Shown: positions 23,274 through 36,700, numbered from the stretch's first letter. The stretch is 64,000 nt of DNA from Climacium dendroides (GCA_950106755.1 OX467086.1:18122001-18186000); one strand, 5' to 3'. The notes: a model not told the origin generated them from the sequence alone. Numbers and translations are program-made.

Positions 23274-25379
23274 AGCTCAGCACTCACATGTTATAGCAAG
23301 GAAATTTACAACTATTATAATTTTCAATTGCTAGTAGTAGCCCTGTGACTACGGCTATACTGTCACATTGACACACAATTTTTATTAGTGTATACTGCCA
23401 CACTGGTATTACATTTGCAATGACTTTGACTGAACAAATTTCTTCGGACAAGCTTCATGTGCAGATAGGACATAGCTTGATAGCAATCATGAGGCGATTT
23501 TGCCACCTTCATTTTAGGAAGCTGAAAAGAACGTGAAAAAATAGTCATCACTATAAAAAGAAATTGATCCTTAGGTTTGTTAATGTTAAAAGTATGTTTT
23601 GGAAGTGATGTAATTCGTTTCCAGAATAGGCAGACTCCTAGTTAATTGTTCCTTATTGAAAGGTAGATCATGTTTGACTGCAAATGAAGGTGCAAACATT
23701 TTCTGATAACTGTTACGAAGTACATTGTGGGCTCCCAGAATCGCTATCTATGGAATTTCCCATTCCTGATCATCCCCCCATTCTGGCAATGCAGGACATT
23801 CTCTTTCCGTGCAGGACGAGATGAATTGTGATTAATTATGGCAGATTTCTTGGTGCAATTGTGTCACCTTGTGATTGTTTCACAAGACTCTCAATGTTGC
23901 AACTAATCTTTGGTGGATTTTGCAACTAGTTCTTGGTTGGAAATAGGAAGGTCTGTATGACTAGAGTGGGAGGAACGAAATCTTTTGCTTTAAAAAGTTA
24001 CAATAAATATGTTTTGAGAAATAAAAATCTGAAAAATTATGAAAACCTTCCAAACTCAATTTTTGTGCATTGGAAAATTTTCCCACTAAAGAAATCCATG
24101 TTGTAGATATGGGGAATTGCTTAAAAATTTCCCACTAAAGAAATCTGCATTGTAGATATGTGGAATTGCTTAAGTGGTAAAGAATGGGAAATCTCCTTTA
24201 GAAAGTTGAGAAATTTGTGAAGGGTTAACCCAAGTGTGTAGGTTAGTGATGTCTTCTCTTACCATGTATAAATCATGATGATATGTCTTCCACTCAATCA
24301 AAGAGAAAGATGGTTTCTTGAAGTGAGGTAAACTACCACATTATGGACAGAGTGTGAGCAAGCCCATTATGGGATGAAATGTGTTAGTGGTGTGCATTTC
24401 AAAACTTGAATGTACACCACCATTTCAATTTTGCCTTAGGTCTTTTTCTCCTCACATTCACAATTTTATCCCCAATTTGCACCACCTTTCCATCCTCGCT
24501 TGATGAATCATCTTCAACTTTGTCACATTCTACTTTCACTTCATAGCTAGACTCTCCACTACTAGTTGCATTAGATTTTCACTTCCAAACCATAACGATG
24601 TAATTTTCAAATTGCAATCAAAATACGTCAATTTGTTTTTGGTAATTGTCATCCATTAACCCCTCAAGGCCTAACAACTTTTTGACAATGAAAGTTTTAA
24701 TGAATTGTCCCACTTTGATATTTTATTTTTGCACATGGATGTGTTTGAAATTTCTAATTTTAACCATACAAAAGTATAGATTGGTTTGTCTAGTATGTAT
24801 GGAATTAATTGTGGAAATTTTTTACCATTGAATTTTTTTGATTATAACAATTTTGAATGATTAACTTAATAGGCAAAAAACGCAATTTGGAAGGAAGAAA
24901 AACTATAAGAAGATGAATAATACTCTTTTAGACAAACACAAACACACACATATACACACACAAACAAAAAAAAAGAAAAAAGAAAAAATTAGAATCCGAG
25001 GCAAAAGTTTAATATTTTTTAATTTTAAAAAATAAAAAATAAAAAATTCTCTCAAATTTGTACACATTTTCAAACACATAGAAGAAAGTCAAAGTTGACC
25101 AAATTGGATCCTACAAAATTTTAAAAAATTTATGTATGCATCAATTTTTTGAAATTTAACAATTGATATTATTAGTATATTGTTTGGAACATCTTTAAAC
25201 AAAAACTTGGAATCACTCTAATTGTTTTGTAATTTTAATCACACCAGATTGAATGTTATATTTCTGAAATTGCTAAAAATACATATTTGAAAAAAATTAA
25301 TGCTAGGCCTATTACTATAGAGTTGCGAGCCAAATTCCTTCACCTTATATGCTCCCATTTAGTAATTAAATATAAACGA
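23274..25379. other. 3' flank and gene-free stretch
   Basis: The pyrophosphatase 3' UTR presumably occupies the first few hundred bases; I cannot place a poly-A signal firmly. No other gene is seen. There is a diverged 53-bp direct duplication at 24073-24178 (TTCCCACTAAAGAAATC twice) and a CA/A-rich microsatellite at about 24929-24990. A TTAACCCCTCAAGG-like element end lies at 24657 without a convincing partner. Confidence 0.5.
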
Positions 25380-26640
25380 ATATTTTTATTTTTATTTTTT
25401 TAGAGATAAAGTCTCTTGTCTTTTTTATGTCACAATTTCTTTAGATTTTCTTGTGAAAATTTGACTTTTTTAAAGAAAAAGTGAAGAAAAATCATATCAA
25501 ATAGAAAGTTATCTTAGAAAATTTGAAAATCTCACTATAGGTGTATATTAAAATGAAAAACATAATAGTGCAAACAAATTTTTTCTATCCATCTATAAAT
25601 AGAATTCAAACAATAGACATTGGAAACACTTCTAAAGCTCAAATTGCAATAAAATATTCAATTTTAAAGAAATTTTGAATTTTGAATTAGAGTAGAAAAT
25701 AGAATAAATGACCTTCATGTCATTAGTTGGGTTCAAACCCAAAAACATCATTTTAATGGAGAAAGTTGAGATTTAGAGCAAGGAGCAACAACTTTCTAAA
25801 ATATACCACTAAAAATAGCATATTTTGTAATCCATTTTTGTTGCGAATTCTTGTATCAAAAGGTCATAAGTATCTAAATGAGATACTTTCCAACATCATT
25901 CCAACAACTTCCATTCAAGCAACTCCCCAAACAAGAAATAGATGAAAAAATGATTTGCAAATCATTTTTAACATTGTTTTGAAGTCATCCAAATGCCATT
26001 TTTTAGTACTTGCAACTTTTCAAAGGTACAATTAGTATGTGATTGTAAGCTAATTTTCAAGTGCATATACAAGTGATTCAAATACCATAACCTTGAAATA
26101 CCAAAGCTTATGATTGTGTGCTAAAATATCAAAGTCTTCTATTTGGGATGCTTCATTTTGACACAAAAAATTAATAAAAAATTTATTTTTGTTTTTTATA
26201 AATGTCATGATTCATGAGTTTTGCATGCCTATAAAATTTCAAATTTTTTTGTGAAAATTGAATTGTTATGAAATTTTGAAGAAAAAACAAAAAACAATTT
26301 ATATCCAATACAAAATAAGCTCAGAAAATCCAAAATGTTTGCCATAGGTGTGTATTTATGGTGTAGAACATCATGGTGTAAACTAAATTTCAATGTGAAT
26401 CTCTAAATAGAATCTTGGTAGAACTTGGTAATAGGCCCAAAGTTCAAATGGCTATTAAATACTCAATTTTAGGAATTTTATAAATTTTAAAATTGGAGTA
26501 GAAACTAAACTTAATAGGCTTTATCTCATTGGAAGGTCTCAAATTCCAAAAGGATAATCTTAAAGGCTAGAATTCAGATCAAAAGCAATGGAGGTAGGGA
26601 TTGATAAATACACTAGAAAGATAACTTATGTGATTTGTTT
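25380..26640. repeat. Two related segments, also homologous to 42390-42880
   Basis: 25380-25880 shares an ordered set of words with 42390-42880. These include AAAGTGAAGAAAAATCA, CAAATTGCAATAAAATATTC, AATGACCTTCAT and AAGGAACAACAACTT-like. 26180-26640 is a third, more diverged relative (AATACTCAATTTTAGGAATT, TTGGAGTAGAAACT). I see no transposase and no sharp termini here. Confidence 0.6.
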
Positions 26641-26800
26641 TATCTAGCATTTTATGTCCAAAAAATTATGTATTTCTTCAGCAAGAGGCTTTCTACCACC
26701 AAAGAATGCATATTTTAAAACTCAAAAAATTCTCCAAAAAGACAATTTGGATTGAAAATCATCCTTTTCTAGTGAGATTAAGTATGACCATTCATCAACT

Positions 26801-27171
26801 ACACTAAAGATGATATTTAGTGTTGAGTGACATTTAGTGTTTTTACCCCCCTACTGGCTACAACACTAAATCTGAACTTGTCCACAATTAGTGTTAGACT
26901 TGAATGCACCGACTGCAAATGCCGAAAAACATCTCATTTGCCTGATTTGAAGAATTTTTGCAAAAGTTATAAGGCTTTGAAGTTTGTAGCCGGTCAACCC
27001 TAATCGGTCCGATTTTGTCCGTGAACAATAATATTCCGTCTGATATGACAACTCTGGTTCACATTTAATGTTTGAATTGACATTTAATGTTACTTACTTT
27101 CATAGGGTAATTGGCTTTTAGTGTATGCCTTCGTATTTAGTGTACAAGACACTAAATATCATCTTTAGTGT
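26801..27171. mobile_element. ACACTAAAG-ended (CACTA-like) element with ACT target duplication
   Basis: The terminal inverted repeats are ACACTAAAGATGATATTTAG on the left and the exact complement CTAAATATCATCTTTAGTGT on the right. The element is 371 bp and is flanked by ACT on both sides (26798-26800 and 27172-27174). The 3-bp duplication and CACTA ends fit a non-autonomous CACTA element. Extra TTTAGTGT words lie just inside both ends. No protein is encoded. Confidence 0.75.
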
Positions 27172-27885
27172 ACTTTGTTCATTTCAAGGTAAACCTTTAA
27201 AGAACTAGTTCCATTATTACATAGTCCAAATTCATTTATGAGCTAATTTAGCCTTCTAAACCATATTCAAGTTTCAAGGCAATATTTTTGTGCTACCTAA
27301 CAATTTGAAAAATCTCTATTAATTTTGTAACATTTATTTGAAATTTTTCCAAATGGTGAAAGTAGGTATGAAAATAGAATGAAAACTTATTAAGTAATCA
27401 TCTTCTTTTAAAGGAGGAAATATGAATAAATGCTTACAATATTCTATTATTTGGATTTAAAATACTAAGTTTCTAGTTGCAATAATCATTGAATATTATG
27501 ATTTTTTCAAAGTTTTCAAAAACAAGATATCATGTCTAATATGAAGGGATTCTGCCTAAAAACATTTATTTGAAATTCTTTAATATTTGTTCAATATATG
27601 AAATTTTTTGGTATTTAAAATTTACATGTTATTATACTTGCCGAAGTTGCTGTTTTGCATCCGTCAACAGAGATGAAAACAAGAGTCTTTTACCTTTCAG
27701 AGCGTCACCTAACTTATCAAGACATCAACGTACAGGCATAAACTCAGCATCAACTTGCATAGGAGAATGTTGTGAATACATATTGCGGAATGAAAATTAT
27801 TACATCGGACGCCTCCTTTACAGTACAGATATAAGCCTTAAGAAATACAGGTTTGCCGAGTCTGGGAGACGCAATCCTCACAAAT
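27172..27885. other. AT-rich stretch, includes the 3' UTR of the GPT gene
   Basis: The part nearest 27885 is expected to be the 3' UTR of the minus-strand GPT gene. It is less AT-rich (27650-27885) than the rest. No other gene is visible. Confidence 0.45.
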
Positions 27886-30410
27886 TTATTGATTAGCCTG
27901 CACAAAATCAAGTAACACCACGTCAGAAACCAAAATTGCCAACAATCAAGTGTGTAGAACAATCAGAAACCTTAACCCTTAAGTGTCTAAACCCAAAGTA
28001 GGAAGTCCACTCTTGACTGTTGAAAAAATGTACATCATGATGTTTTCTTTCTGTTCATTTTCAAGTGTGGTTAACAAAGTACCTGGGAATACAAAAAGGT
28101 TCCGAGGATGGCAATAGCAGCACCAACAGCGTTGATTGGCCTAACTTGAGTGTGGAAGATGATGATAGAGGACACAATAACCGTCACACGCTTCATGGTG
28201 TTACCAATGCTGAACGTTAGTGGGGAAATTTCGTTCAGTGACATGTACGAGACCTGATTGTATAAGTGGTAAAATACACTCTGTGCGACCACCCACCTGC
28301 ACGTAAACAAAAAATTAGTCCATGCTTTGCTTCATCCTCTAATCGCGACAGCAATGGCAAAGGGCAAGTCTGCTACATGGTAAATGCAAAAGGCTCTACA
28401 ATCTTGACCATATATAATTGATGTCCAAATAAGAAATGTGCATCAAAGTACCAGAATATCTGAGGTCCGACAGTTGCTTTGGCAAGGTCCCATCCCGTGA
28501 CCCAATTCTTGGGGCCTTCGACAGCAATGGCGAAGGGCGTCAAGAACACAAGGGACAACATGCTCAGGCATGCATAGTAGTTCATGCCACCAACACTCTT
28601 GCCGGTTGTCATGCCCTTCTTGGAGAAGATATTGCGGAAAACGAAAGCAATATTCGAAACCATGGCTCCCACAAAGCCTGCCACACCGAAAAGCATTGAA
28701 TGATAAGCCTTTACTATTTGATGTAGACATATTTAAGGACAGGTGGTAGAGGTATTGTGTTATTGGACCAACTCAGGTGCATAGAGTGGAATACCTGTCA
28801 TATTAAAGTTGAGCTCTGTAGCAGCAGCCAAACCACAACCACCAATAATGGGAAGCAAAGACAGGTAGACAGGCACTGGGAATTTCTCCCCAAGCAGCAA
28901 CGCTTGAATGAGTACGCTGAAGGCGGGTTCAGCGCTCTTGATGATATGTGTGAAGGAGACTGCAACCTTGGACATACTCACCGTCGCTGCCACGTGCCCA
29001 ATTGTGTGTGCCAGTGCCACCTATCATTGCACATTACAATTCAATTAGAATGAGATCGGTATGGCTCATTAACTAGCAACAGCAATCCTAGAGCATGAGC
29101 AAAATAAGGTGACTAAAAATATCCCAAAAGTGCAGCTTCTCTTCGGCAGCAGCCCGAACACAGCTTATGACTGCAAAAAAATTCTTGAATCGCTTAGTAT
29201 TACAGCAGATTCATATTTTGCATCTAAATCAGACCCGCGGAGGCCTGCACGTGATTTTCTTGAAGCTACTTAATATTTAGCACCCGTTAGTGTTTCAGAA
29301 GTGCTGGTATCTTTCCAGACTAGAGTAGGGCAAGGATTGAAGAATTAGTAACATTCTTTGAATCCCATCCAACATACTCTCAAAATTGGCCTAGGTCTTC
29401 ACATGCACGGAACATTCCGTGTTACACCAACGTGTTCTTGGCGAGAATCACATCAATGACCATGCGTAATAAGAGCTCAAACAAGTTCGCTACACTTGTA
29501 AACTATAAAAAAAATTCTCATACCAGCAGAAAGCTGGCTCTCAGAAAAAGGTGGATCTAACCCTAAAAGATTCTACATTGTCGTTGACCCCTAAAGAATG
29601 AAGGGGCCCAAATTGGGTTTCATGTTTTCTTAAGATTTGAGCCGGTCAGAAAGGTAATTCCTATTGACCCATCTAAAATATTTCATTTATCAGTAAACTA
29701 AAACAGGCACTGTTCTGCATTGGTTTCGGTAATGATAAATTAGCCCCATCTACAATATGTTTTTCACAAAATGATCCATCAAATCAGTGAATCCTTAGTC
29801 CTCCAGGGGTTAAAATAATATTTTAGAAATTAATTCATTCCCCAGGACGCTAACAGGGGCCGAGACATACCGGAGCAAGCCCCTTCCAGAAGTCGGCGTC
29901 CACATCCGGTGCGGGCACAATGCGCAGAGCCCAAGAGAGGAGCATGATAGTGGACCCAGCCAGCAGCGACAGAGTGGATGTCAACCATGGGTACGGATAC
30001 GCATTCAACACCTTCTTGTTGTAAATGTTGAACACCACATTCAGAGCCCACCAAGTCGCAAAGTAAATTCCAATTTTGACTTTCCCCATAACAGGCTTGG
30101 GAACCTCCACATCGCCAATCGCCACCTTGGATGGCTCCTCCGGCAACGCATCCGAAGCAGAAGCACTGGCATCCCCTGCAGAAGCTTCGACCGAGATTCT
30201 GCCTCTCCTGAAAACGGGAACTCTCTTGCTCACCCCAAGCGACTCACCTGCGAAGAAAGGATGGAAGCTCAAATTGCTTGGTGCCTTCGGCGCTCGGGAA
30301 GCCTGAGTGCGAGGAAGAGCATATTGAATTCGAGGTTTGCTCGTGCTGTGACATGACATGGAGCCAAGGCCGGAGGAGGCCAGGCCTGGTAGGGTGCGCA
30401 TCGCCATCAT
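27886..30410 (-). CDS. GPT: Plastid glucose-6-phosphate/phosphate translocator, 405 aa, 5 coding exons
   Basis: The protein exchanges glucose 6-phosphate for phosphate across the inner plastid envelope, feeding starch synthesis and the oxidative pentose phosphate pathway. Coding exons, 5' to 3', are 30410-29871, 29020-28795, 28677-28452, 28296-28083 and 27897-27886, totalling 1218 nt. Residues 1-76 are a Ser/Arg-rich plastid transit peptide with a plausible cut near SVEA (73-76). The transporter domain starts at about residue 110 (KIGIYFATWWALNVVFNIYN) and has multiple membrane helices. Family landmarks are NKKVLN, HTIGHVAATVSMSKVAVSFT, FVFRNIFSKKGM, MNYYACLS and SIGNTMKR, with Lys366-Arg367 the substrate-binding pair. 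RNIFSKKGM and GMNYYACLS separate it from triose-phosphate and PEP translocators. The first ATG after the leader acceptor (30410) is chosen. The last exon encodes only Ala-Asn-Gln and the stop. Confidence 0.96.
29584..29813. mobile_element. Small TTAACCC-family MITE, subfamily B, in GPT intron 1
   Basis: It begins TTGACCCCTAAAG and ends CCTCCAGGGGTTAA. The first part (GGGCCCAAATTGGGTTTCAT) matches the element at 1606-1844. It lies entirely within the first intron (29021-29870) and does not touch splice sites. A 5' fragment of the same family (TTAACCCTTAAGTGTCTAAA) lies at about 27972-28010 in the last intron. Confidence 0.65.
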
Positions 30411-31450
30411 GGCTCCTGGGCAATGTCTCACAGCGAGGGCTGCACAAAATCACAACAGCGAAGAAACTTTTAAAAAACAGCTCCCCAACCGTTCTGAAAT
30501 GACAAAATGTTGGTTGCATCGGATAGCGGACAGTAAAGTACGGAACTTTTAAAGTGCTCTCAGATATTTCTACATTACCGAATCTTTGTTGCCTCGAGAA
30601 AAAGAAAGGAAAGTATTTTATCCGAAACTTCGTACCAAACTTCGTCCCGAATAACAACAAAACTCCTGTTTGAGGTCATTATCAATCTAGACCTGGATGT
30701 GCAACAAGCTGGCAACTGAACAGCGCACGACCTTTCATTACTTCCAAAAACCTGCTGCGCGGAGCTAGACTTGATATGCTATCCCTGTAAACCTCAAGCA
30801 AGTGGAGTTCAACTCTCCAATCCACCTAGCAGAGTCTCCCATATGGCTACAACATGCAAAAGCACCTACACTATTCCAAATCAATGCATTGAAAGAAAGG
30901 GTTTTTTTCCTTATTAGCCCCAACTTCAAAGATCCATAACCATCAACCTCACCAAAACCAAAACCAAAAAATCAGCCGAAAACACTCCAAATTGAAACCC
31001 CTGCGCGACTGCCAATTCCCCACTCCCCAGATCCCCCGCACGCAACCAACCAACCCCAAACCGCCACATCCGAAATCAACCTCGAGGCTCATTCACATTG
31101 CAATCCCAACATCCATCCCAATCGAGAAAACCAGCACCCTAAGCGAAAAAAAAAACACAACACAGAAGGGACGCATCTGATCCAGAATAACAACCCCCCA
31201 GCTTCCAAATCCGAGCTCTCTTAAGTTGCACACCGATCGATCGACCGATCAATCGATGCCACATTGATCGATTAGCAATGCATCGCAACCCATCGTTCGA
31301 AACCCTCACCGTCAGGAGGAGACGCCGAGCTCGTCGGAAAGCAGCAGCAGCAGCAGCGTCTGATGAGAGTGAAAAACTGACGAGAGTTGGGGTTGTAGGA
31401 AAAGGCTGACAAGGAGCAAAAGGCACTGCGTTGGAGACGACGGAGGGTTG
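30411..31450 (-). promoter_or_regulatory. Leader of the GPT gene with probable leader intron
   Basis: On the minus strand a donor CTGACG/GTGAGG lies at 31310/31309, and a pyrimidine-rich acceptor ATTTTGTGCAG ends at 30440. The acceptor is 29 bases before the start codon. This implies an 870-bp leader intron, with a leader exon beginning somewhere in the GC-rich patch 31310-31450. That patch carries a (CAG/CTG)-like run at 31340-31358. The intron also holds alternating CGATCGATC words at 31233-31270. The promoter is probably in the 31.4-31.7 kb GC-rich sequence. Confidence 0.45.
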
Positions 31451-33719
31451 CTTGGATCCGTAGATGCTGGGATCCGTAGATGCTGTGGCTGGCGAGGAAG
31501 GGTGTCAGTGGGCCGGAGGCACATGGGCCAGACCCATCCGCCGGCTGGTGGACACGTGCCGCGGCGCCAGTGGCTGTCGGGAGCTGCGTTCACACGGGCG
31601 ACGCAAACGGGGTCCTTTGGCCTGCGAAGATGGCTGATGGGGGACGGACGCGCCTTGAGGCCCCTCCGCCACCCAAACTGGATGGGAAGAAAAAGCCAAA
31701 AGGTTAGAAAACCCGTAAAAAGGGACACTTTTGACAATACTTGGCTTCAAACAGATTTTTTTGGGCAAGAGATCCAACCTTCACATGACCTGGAAACTTA
31801 GTCATCCAAAGGCGGGGTATTTTCCTGAGTTGAGATTGGCGGCTTGGCCTAGGGCCCCTTCAAGTTCGGGCTTGGTCGATCGTTTCTCTTCAGCTTACCT
31901 TTAGTTCTAACTCTTCTTCTCTTGCCTTAGTTTATTAAAAGAAAAGAAAAGTAAGAAGTAAAAAACAACAACTTGAAGATGCTTTAGTTCTGAGATTTGA
32001 TTGTTGAAAATAAAGAAAAAAAAATTCTACTGGGGACTAAGTCCTTTGGTCGTGTGTTCTATTCTTTTTCTCAATGGAAATTGTCCATGTGTTTCAAGAA
32101 GAAAAAAAGGACACTTTTGGGGGGTCCACTATCAAGACAAACAACCCTAAAAACCCAAGACCCCTCACAAAATATCTTTTCTACAAAAACACATATATGA
32201 AATATGGATATGGACACGGATACAATGTTCAAATACAATATAGACATTTGGATATGATACAATGTATAGATATTATGTATGTATATATGTATGAATACAA
32301 TATATGAATATAGATTACATGGCATACAATTACATATCCTATATCAATTGTAATCACATATGCGTGCAAAATAAATATACAATGACGAGCAAAAGTGAGT
32401 ATAGATTTGGAACTTTTTCATTCCAAATACCATAATCATAAGCATTAATGGACGAAGTCCAAAAATATATGTATTTGAAAGTTGTAGTATGTGATAAATA
32501 ACACATTATTATAGAAGTTTTAAAAAAATTAATTGTGATTTGAAAAAGAATGAGTTTCAAAGTTAATGTCTAAAATTTGGTTTTGCGTGCTATAATTTGG
32601 AATTACTTTAATATTTTATCAATTTTTTCTTAGAACTCAAAAAAAACTTTTTGGACCTTGGCATGTTGGTATCAACACTCTTTTTCACTCTAGCCCTTGT
32701 ATTCCTAACAACATGTCATTGCATAAAATTAGGAAAGACATTAGGGTATTCACTCTATTTTATCAAAATTGGCAAAATTTTGCTTAAAAGAAGCATTAGT
32801 TGGTACACATCATTTGAGATTGTTATATACAAAATTAAAGGACTTTGACATTTATAGAATTAAAAATAAACACAATTTAACAAACATGTTTTGTTAATGG
32901 TTCTAATGATATTTGAATATTTTTTTTGAATTAACAACATATAATTGCATTAGCCATTTTAGAAAAGTATAGGTTGAAATAGTCTTGTAGTTTGCAGGGT
33001 CCTCCCTTTATATCATATATACATGTATTTGAAAGATAGAGGTTGATTGACACCATTCCAAAGTTCCATATTTGATAAGGCTACCAAATGTTGATGGTGC
33101 CATAAATAGCGCACACATTTTTCTATTGGCAAACCATTGAGGCAATTGACTCTTGTGCCTTGTAATTTTTCTAACAAGAAAAAATTTCATTGGGAAAATT
33201 CTATAGGTAAGGTTGTCTTATTTAACAAAAAATTGGGTTTTTGTGACATGTTGGACATTTGACGTCACGTGTCATATTAGATAAGCATTGAATTTGTATG
33301 TCATCAACATCAAAAAAAGGTTTTAGGATTTTGAATTTTTTTTACCCCAAGATAAATGGATTTGTCCTACATGGTTGGCTCTATAGAGTGACGTAAAAAC
33401 CCAAAGCACATTAGCTTAGGTGATTGTGGTTAGGCACATGTGCAAGCACGAGAAGATAAAAAGGCAATTACATGAAAGTTTGTGTGCAAAGTGAAGGAAC
33501 TAGTGAAAGGGAAGCTACAAATAGATGAAGGGACAAATGGAAGAAGGCAATCAAATGACTGGTGAATGAGGGATTGTAGATGGATGAAGGGATAGGTGTG
33601 GGAATGAAAAAAATCCAATACTTTTTAAGGCAAAAATTGAAAAAATTAGGTAAGAATATCAAGATTAGGATGAATCTTTGCAAATTGCAAATAATACATG
33701 ATTACAAAGAATCTTTGAG
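31451..33719. other. GC-rich promoter flank, then AT-rich gene-free stretch
   Basis: 31451-31720 is GC-rich and open in several frames on both strands, which reflects composition and not coding. It is probably the GPT promoter flank. From 31740 onwards the sequence is AT-rich without a gene. A GATATGGACACGGATAC-type patch lies at 32200-32310. Confidence 0.5.
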
Positions 33720-36700
33720 AATTGTAAAATATAAGAGGTGAAGTTTTTATTTAAATATTTATTTATTTATTTATTTTATTATTTGATAAAAGCCAAATTT
33801 TTCCACTTCAAGATTTATAGTAAAAGTTAATTTTTAAAAATAAATTATGACCGTTAATATCAACATGACAAAATGAATCATAATTAGGAAGAGACTTGTA
33901 GAATTGCAAAAATTAAAAGTGAAAGTTTTTACTTAATTCTCCATTTTTATTTTTTATTTTTAAATGAATATGACAAATAATACTTGAATAGGATGAAAAT
34001 AAATTACAAAAATTACAATAATAAATGAAGAAGTTCTAACTTCAATCTCCACCCATTAGTTTTTATTTATAAAATCAAATTGACAAATAATTCATAATTA
34101 GAAGGAGTCTAGGAAATAAATAGGAATTTTTTATTGATAAATCCACCTTTTATTTTTTATTTTCAAAATTTAAATCAACATGACGAATAATATATGAGAA
34201 GGATGATTGTTTATAAATTGCAAAGCATAATTGGATACATTTTTACTTCAATCTCTCCAATTTATATTTTATTTTTAAATCAAAGTTACAAGTAATACAT
34301 GAGTAGGATTATTCATTGAGAACTACAAAAAATAAATATGGAAGTTTTTACTTAAATTCCCACCTTTTATTCTTATTTTGAAATTAAACATGACAAATTA
34401 TTCAAAATTAAGAAGATTCTTTTAAAATTACAAAGAATTGCAAAAATTACAACAATAAGTTCTTAATTAAATTCCACCTCTTATTTTTATTTTTAAATCA
34501 ACGTGACTAATAATATATGATTCTTTGAGGATTTTTAAAAATAAATAGAGGAAATCTTACCAAAAACTTCATTTAGTACACTAGAGTTCCTGAAATTATG
34601 GTTAATTGTCTTTTACAATGTGAAAAAAGAATACAGGTAGTTGTTGACCCATTTGGTGGTATTAATTGAGTCAAATTTTCTTTGCAAGGGGATTTAGATG
34701 TAGAATACCATGAGTAGCTTGGATTTGAATTTTGAAGAGTGGCAATTTATCTTATCTAAGTCTTCTAAAAACAAATAGTTGTTTTTGATTTTCTATCTTT
34801 TCTTGGTTTTTTCTTTCAAGTCATTGTATATAGTGACTACTAGGGCTTTTTTTTCATTTTTTATGAAGTTCCAAAGTTGCAATATAAAATGTTTTAAAGG
34901 TACTCTAAATTCATATTGGATAAAAATATCACATTCATACATATCACATGTCTTTAATTCTATTTTCATCCACAATCCAATGATTTCATCCAAGTTTGTT
35001 TTTTTGAATCAAAGTTTTCTTGTGAAGAACATCACAACCCCATTTTAAAGCGAAATTATTTTTTCTAATACAATCTAGCACTAGAAAGCAAAAAAAGCCC
35101 TAGAGACATCTTGTCTCCTTTGTAATTTTTGTACTTAAGCTTTCTTTGAAGTAAGAAATTTCTTTGCTACATTTGTCTATATTTTATTGTACTTTGCATT
35201 AGCCAATGATTTCATTCATATTTTATTCATTATATTTCCTATTTCATTACAAAATTCTTGTGGACAAACTCTTGCTTCTATACTATTAATAAAATTGACA
35301 ATCCATTTGAAGTTGGTATTTTTTGGTATGACATTTCCATGCAATATTTTTTATTTATAAAATCAAATTAACAAAAAATTATTTATTAGAAAGAATCTTG
35401 AAAGATTGTTAAAAGTAAATCAAAAGTTTTACTTATATTCCCATCCTTTACTTTTATTAAATCATTGTGACAAATAATACACAAATAGGACAATTTTTTG
35501 AAAATTACAAAATGCAAATGGGTTAGTTCTTACTTTAATTTCCACCCTTTGTTTTTTACTTTCAAAATCAATATGATAAGTAATTCATGATTAGAAGGAC
35601 TTTTTGAAAATTAAAAGAAATCTTAAATAAATCATTACCATTTACTTTTTATTTATAAAATCAATGTGACAAATAATTTATGATTAGAAGGAGCTAATGA
35701 AAATTTCAAGAAATAAATAGGAAAGTTATTATATTTAAATATTATTCATTTATTTTTTATTTTTAAATCAATGGAACAAATAAGACATGAAAAAGATGAC
35801 TTCAATTTGTGAATTACAAAACATAATTGGATATATGGAATTTCATTAAAATGGCAAATATTCTATGACTTTGACATTCCTTAGTTCAGACCGGGCAGTC
35901 TAAAATCTAGTACATTAATAGATTTCAGATCGCCCAGTTGAATTGAGGGAATGACACACTGTAAAAATGACACATGGAATATTGCCATTTTAATGAAATT
36001 CCCCATGTATGTTCTTACTTCAATTTCTATCCTTTGTATATATTTGAATTTAAAATCAAAGTGACAAAGAATACATGATTGAGTAGAATTATTCTTTACA
36101 AATTCCAAAAAACAAATAAGAAAGTTCTTACTTAAGTCTCCACATTTTATTTATTTAAAAAAAAATCAATAAGACAAATTATTCAAAATTGAGAGGAATT
36201 TTTAAGAATTTGAAAAAAATAAAAGGATAAGTTCTTAATTAATTCATCACCTTATATATTTTTCTTAAAATCAATGTGACAAATAATACATGAGTAGGAG
36301 AAGATTCCAAAAAATAAATAGAAGAGATCTTAATTAAAACTTCCACCCATTATTTTTGAATTATAAAATCAAAGTGACAAATCATTCTTGATTAGGAGCC
36401 TTGGAGAATTGCAAAATATATATAGAAAAGTTCTTACTTAAATCTCCACCTTTTATTTTATACTTTTAAATCAATGTGACAATTTGCTCATGATTAGAAA
36501 GATACTCTTTCATAATTGCAAATACTAAAAGAAGAAGGTCTTACTTAAATCTCTACCATTTAATTTTTATTTTTAGATTAATTTGACAAATGATTTATGA
36601 GTAGGATGATTTTTTTTTAGAATTGCAAAACTTAAAAGGGTAAGCTTTTACTTAAATCTCCACCCTAATATTAAAATTTTAAAATCTACCTAATAAATGA

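Noticed and set aside
25725..25750. GGGTTCAAACCC as a possible tRNA T-loop
   Set aside because: No acceptor stem, D-loop or anticodon arm can be placed around it; it is part of a repeat.
28436..29053. Plus-strand open frames across the GPT exons
   Set aside because: They are antisense shadows of the conserved translocator exons.
30244..30660. 138-codon minus-strand frame overlapping the GPT start
   Set aside because: It is out of frame with the transit peptide and crosses the leader acceptor.
31312..31801. Several open frames on both strands in the GC-rich patch
   Set aside because: All frames are open because stops are rare in GC-rich DNA; none has motifs, and the position fits the GPT promoter.
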